Shown in pieces: positions 60,626-64,000 of a DNA stretch of 64,000 nt. Below the pieces are notes generated by a model. The model made no database searches, was not told where the DNA came from, and saw only the letters and a list, made by a program, of their open reading frames with translations. The DNA lies in the NCBI GenBank assembly GCA_020353535.1, contig CP070696.1, forward strand, positions 779,497 through 843,496, in the 5' to 3' direction. Every line of letters begins with the position of its first letter. The stretch's first letter is position 1. This DNA is from Spirochaetaceae bacterium (lineage in GTDB: Bacteria; Spirochaetota; Spirochaetia; SZUA-6; DRHE01). A program made the position numbers and the translations under genes.

Positions 60626-61961
60626 AGAACAGGTCCTGCGCTACCTGCAGCGATTCGAAATTGGCCGGGGATCCAGCCTGCTGGTGGCCCTGTCCGGAGG
60701 ACCGGACTCCCTCTGCCTGCTCAGCATTCTTCACGATCTGCAGAAGCGCTATCCTCTCAGCTTGTACGTTGCCTACCTGGATCACGGTATGCGTTCCGCA
60801 TCTGAAGCGGCCAGGGAACTGGAGTTCGTGCGCTCTACCTGCGCCGGGATGGGCCTGGAGTTGGTCTGGGATTGCTTGCCACGAGGGGTGATCGTACAGC
60901 GGGCCGGATGCACCGGACGGAGTGTGGAGGAGGTTGCCCGCCAGGCTCGCTATGAGTTCCTGCGCACCGCATCGGCGCAGAACTCCTGTGACTACATCGC
61001 CCTGGGACACACGGCGGACGATCAGGCGGAGACCGTGGTGATGCGTTTTTTCCAGGGGATCGGGCTGGGCGGACTCCCCGGAATACCGCCTGTCCGAGGT
61101 GATTTGATACGTCCCCTGATCGACTGCAACCGCGCCCAGATCTTGGAATACCTCGCCGATCGCGGTTTAAAGTATCTGACGGACTCCACCAATCTGGACA
61201 GGCGCTACCTTCGAAACGCCGTACGCCACGAGCTGCTCCCCGTGGCTGAACGGATTTTCCCGGGCTTGCGCGGCAGCGTGCTTTCCCTCTCGAAAAGGCT
61301 GGAACGATTACGGTCCTACGTAGAATCGGAGAGTCAGCGGCGTCTGCCCTGGAAACCGCTTCGCGGCGGGTACGCTATCGAGGGAAGGCGCTTTCTCGCG
61401 GTTCCGGGATTGTTGCGCCTGTTTTCCCTTAAAGCTTTGATCAACACCCTCCGCGCGGAAAGCAGTCGGGTACCCTACAGATTCCTCTCCGCGGTTGAGC
61501 GGGACGACATTATCGCCAACAGGCGAGTCGTGCTCTCCGGATATGGAATCCGACTGTACTGGCGAGGGGCTCGGCTGATCTTGGCTGCGGATATTGTCGG
61601 ACATACCGAAAAAGGTTATTTTATAGAAGAAAGAAACGCCGGCCGGGTGCTCGTACCCCAGGCCGGACTGCTTTTCGAGTTCGATTCCCCGGTGCGGGAT
61701 GGCGGTCGTTATCTTTTTCGTTCCTACAGGACCGGGGACACAATCACTCTCCAGGTCGGGAACAAGAGAGTCAAAAAGTTGTTCGCCGAATGGCGGGTTT
61801 CGGAGTGCTGGAAAATCCCGGTCGTGGAAACGAGGGCCGGGATCGTTGCCGTCCTCGGCGGTGTGTTCGGGTATGAGGACCGGTTTCGCTGCGGCATGAG
61901 TCTCGAGCAGGGAAAAGCGTTAAAGAGTATGGTTCACAGATACGATGTGGAGGTAGAGTGA
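60594..61961 (+). CDS. tilS: tRNA(Ile)-lysidine synthetase
   Basis: Modifies the CAU anticodon of tRNA-Ile to read AUA. The 455-residue protein has the PP-loop SGGPDSLCLLSIL near residue 34, a following LDHGMR, and LGHTADDQAETVVMRFFQG. The C-terminal third matches the TilS C-terminal RNA-binding domains (DTITLQVGNKRVKKLFAEWRV). The pth end overlaps by 32 bases and the stop overlaps the ftsH GTG. Confidence 0.94.
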   Translation: MSSTEEPRGIEEQVLRYLQRFEIGRGSSLLVALSGGPDSLCLLSILHDLQKRYPLSLYVAYLDHGMRSASEAARELEFVRSTCAGMGLELVWDCLPRGVIVQRAGCTGRSVEEVARQARYEFLRTASAQNSCDYIALGHTADDQAETVVMRFFQGIGLGGLPGIPPVRGDLIRPLIDCNRAQILEYLADRGLKYLTDSTNLDRRYLRNAVRHELLPVAERIFPGLRGSVLSLSKRLERLRSYVESESQRRLPWKPLRGGYAIEGRRFLAVPGLLRLFSLKALINTLRAESSRVPYRFLSAVERDDIIANRRVVLSGYGIRLYWRGARLILAADIVGHTEKGYFIEERNAGRVLVPQAGLLFEFDSPVRDGGRYLFRSYRTGDTITLQVGNKRVKKLFAEWRVSECWKIPVVETRAGIVAVLGGVFGYEDRFRCGMSLEQGKALKSMVHRYDVEVE

Positions 61962-63829
61962 ACGGCGATAATAGAAAGGACAAGCGGGGTCCGGAGGGAG
62001 GTCCGCCGCGCCTGCAGTTCAACAACAGAATTGCCCTGATATCCCTGCTGGTCTTGGTAGTAATATTTATACTGTTCTTCGTGTACAGTGACCGCGGCAC
62101 CAGTCAGGAGATTCCCTACTCGGTGTTTCTGAACTACGTCGATCAAGGTCTAGTAGATTCAGTGAAGATCGTGGACAACACCGAGGTGCAAGGTACACTC
62201 CAGAATCAATCCGGGCAGCTGAACACCTTCCGGACCACGATCCCCTATCCCGACGCCGGCCTGATGGACCGCTTGCTGGAAAAAAATATCCGTGTGACCG
62301 GCGGCCCCAAGAGCGTCTCTCCTTTCAGGATATTCATCGATTTCCTGCCCTGGATCCTCATGATCGTGTTTATCTGGTTCATGTTTCGGCAGGTTCAGGG
62401 AAGCGGTAATCGAGCCTTTAACTTCGGGAAGAGCCGGGCGAAACAGTACCTGGACACCGGGAAGAAAATCACCTTCAACGATGTGGCCGGACAGGAGGAG
62501 GCCAAGTACGAGCTCCAGGAGGTTGTGGAGTTTCTGAAAAGCCCCCAAAAGTTCTCCAAGCTCGGCGCTAAAATTCCCAAAGGAGTGCTTTTAGTCGGGA
62601 TGCCCGGCACAGGCAAGACGCTGATGGCCAAGGCTATCGCCGGGGAGGCGGATGTATCCTTCTTTCACATGTCCGGCTCTGATTTCGTAGAGATGTTTGT
62701 CGGTGTGGGTGCCAGCCGGGTTCGGGATCTCTTTGAACAGGGCCGCAAGCATGCACCGTGCATTCTCTTCATCGACGAACTGGACGCCGTGGGCCGGGTT
62801 CGCGGGGCAGGCTATGGCGGCGGGCACGATGAGCGCGAGCAGACCCTCAACCAGATGCTGGTGGAGATGGACGGCTTTGATACCAAGGACGGGGTGATCA
62901 TCGTAGCGGCCACCAACAGGCCCGATGTCCTGGATCCGGCGCTGCTCAGACCAGGCCGCTTCGACAGGCAGGTGGTGATCGATATGCCCGATACGAGGGA
63001 GCGGGAAAAAATTCTGAAGATACACTGCCGCAACATCCCCCTATCAGAAAACGTAGACCTGAACAGGGTCGCCAGGGCTACTCCGGGATCCTCGGGTGCG
63101 GATCTGGCCAATCTGGTCAATGAGGCGGCTCTGTACGGGGCCCGACGCAACAAGCAGAAGGTCGACATGGAGGACTTCGAGGATGCCCGTGACAAGACAA
63201 TGATGGGTGTTGCCAGAAAATCAAAGGTCATTCCTCCGAAGGTGAGGCGGATGACCGCCTATCATGAGGCGGGCCACGCCCTGCTGCACTACTATCTGAA
63301 AAACGCAGATCCCCTGCACAAGGTCACCATAGTGCCCCACGGACAGGCGCTGGGTGTAGCTTTTTCCCTTCCCGAATCCGACGCCTACTCCCGCAGTGAG
63401 GGCTGGCTGGAGGACCGCATTACCATTACCATGGGCGGGTACGCCGCAGAAGAGATCATCTTTCAGGAGAACACCACTGGTGCGCAGAACGATATCGACC
63501 AGGCCACGGAGATCGCCCGCCGTATGGTCTGTGAGTGGGGAATGTCGAGATCCCTCGGTCCGATCGCCTATGGTCAGAAGGAAGAACCGATTTTCTTGGG
63601 TAAGGAAATCGCTCGTCACAGGGATTACTCGGACGAAACCGCCAAGCTCATCGACAAGGAAATTCGCGGTATTGTGGAATCCGGTCTGAAAAAAGCAAAA
63701 GATCTGCTTACCGAGCACAAGGATCATCTGGAGCTCCTGGCCACGACTCTGGTAAAGCAGGAAACCCTGGATGATGCCCAGATCAGGGAGCTGTTGGGAT
63801 TACCCGCCAGGGAGAAGATGGAAGAGTAA
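61958..63829 (+). CDS. ftsH: ATP-dependent zinc metalloprotease FtsH
   Basis: Membrane AAA+ protease of 623 aa starting with GTG. Two transmembrane segments ([19 protein letters not shown] and [21 protein letters not shown]) flank a periplasmic part. The AAA module has Walker A GMPGTGKT (about 214-221), Walker [13 protein letters not shown], the [23 protein letters not shown], and the zinc motif HEAGH (436-440). The gene is the last complete one in the window. Confidence 0.97.
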   Translation: MNGDNRKDKRGPEGGPPRLQFNNRIALISLLVLVVIFILFFVYSDRGTSQEIPYSVFLNYVDQGLVDSVKIVDNTEVQGTLQNQSGQLNTFRTTIPYPDAGLMDRLLEKNIRVTGGPKSVSPFRIFIDFLPWILMIVFIWFMFRQVQGSGNRAFNFGKSRAKQYLDTGKKITFNDVAGQEEAKYELQEVVEFLKSPQKFSKLGAKIPKGVLLVGMPGTGKTLMAKAIAGEADVSFFHMSGSDFVEMFVGVGASRVRDLFEQGRKHAPCILFIDELDAVGRVRGAGYGGGHDEREQTLNQMLVEMDGFDTKDGVIIVAATNRPDVLDPALLRPGRFDRQVVIDMPDTREREKILKIHCRNIPLSENVDLNRVARATPGSSGADLANLVNEAALYGARRNKQKVDMEDFEDARDKTMMGVARKSKVIPPKVRRMTAYHEAGHALLHYYLKNADPLHKVTIVPHGQALGVAFSLPESDAYSRSEGWLEDRITITMGGYAAEEIIFQENTTGAQNDIDQATEIARRMVCEWGMSRSLGPIAYGQKEEPIFLGKEIARHRDYSDETAKLIDKEIRGIVESGLKKAKDLLTEHKDHLELLATTLVKQETLDDAQIRELLGLPAREKMEE

Positions 63830-63837
63830 CGACGTTC

Positions 63838-64000
63838 GTGATTTCCGTAATCCTAGTATCTTTGTTCCTCCTTGTCGAGCCGGAAATCAGCGCTCAGGAA
63901 TCATATGCAGGATCCGCGGAGTTCAGAATCGCCCACGGATACGTACAGCAGGCCGAGGTTTTGTACAGGGAAGGACGGTACCATTACGCCGCCCGGTTGC
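63838..64000 (+). CDS. Start of an exported protein (cut by window edge)
   Basis: From GTG 63838 the frame stays open to the window end. The N-terminus, VISVILVSLFLLVEPEISA, is a signal peptide with a likely cleavage after SA or AQ. The part that follows (AHGYVQQAEVLYREGRYHYAARL) resembles the first helices of a TPR or similar helical repeat. Eight bases after ftsH. Confidence 0.6.
   Translation, partial: MISVILVSLFLLVEPEISAQESYAGSAEFRIAHGYVQQAEVLYREGRYHYAARL

Overview
This window looks like a piece of a moderately high-GC diderm chromosome, most probably a free-living member of the Spirochaetota. The evidence for that placement is a PurE of the class II (AIR carboxylase) type known from Treponema, an EF-G of the mitochondrial/spirochaetal type, SpoVG beside peptidyl-tRNA hydrolase, an Na+-pumping decarboxylase operon, a Gly/Lys-type phosphofructokinase, and a BamA-like outer-membrane barrel. 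This is inference from family resemblance; no database search was possible. No phage, transposase, CRISPR array or rRNA was seen, and no gene-free stretch exceeds about 300 bases.

Layout. 1-9311: Hsp33 (cut by the left edge), an ornithine-decarboxylase-like enzyme, a secreted NlpC/P60-like protein, an iron-sulfur/ferredoxin/epimerase operon, nitroreductase, a CBM9-like protein, a 2,4-diaminopentanoate-dehydrogenase-like enzyme and an EamA transporter. 9463-22652: a Bax-inhibitor-1-like protein, then a long purine operon (purM, purS-purL fusion, purQ, purN, purD, then from an internal promoter purE, purC, purB, purF) ended by a clear terminator. purK is absent, as expected with class II PurE. 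22774-26749: a radical SAM AmrS, a YkvA-like protein, an ornithine cyclodeaminase homologue, and a lower-GC stretch with a broken YCII gene, a VOC protein and an SRPBCC protein. 26897-31478: Gx transporter, NusG-II protein, metK, pfk, trpS. 31558-38331: small unknowns, a degenerate receiver-PilZ protein, mfd, and a frameshifted outer-membrane barrel. 38408-48702: citrate synthase, azlCD, a GpgS-like glycosyltransferase with an apparently degenerate M20 peptidase, a large glycosyltransferase, a P-loop ATPase and EF-G. 48799-52656: methylmalonyl-CoA/oxaloacetate decarboxylase operon. 52845-64000: rplU-prp-rpmA-obgE-nadD-yqeK-lcp-rsfS, an acidic protein, ispE, spoVG, tRNA-Gln, rplY, pth, tilS, ftsH and the start of one more exported protein.

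The most noteworthy observations are: (i) a PurM-like protein built from two ATP-domain modules with complementary loss of signature motifs; (ii) three intergenic spacers filled by unrelated short tandem repeats (36, 15 and 37 bp); (iii) two genes, ispE and pth, that seem to start at CTG; (iv) a palindrome placed between the -35 and -10 boxes of the purE promoter; (v) the ribosomal protease Prp beside an L27 that lacks the extension it normally cleaves; and (vi) several enzyme-like proteins with lost catalytic residues.
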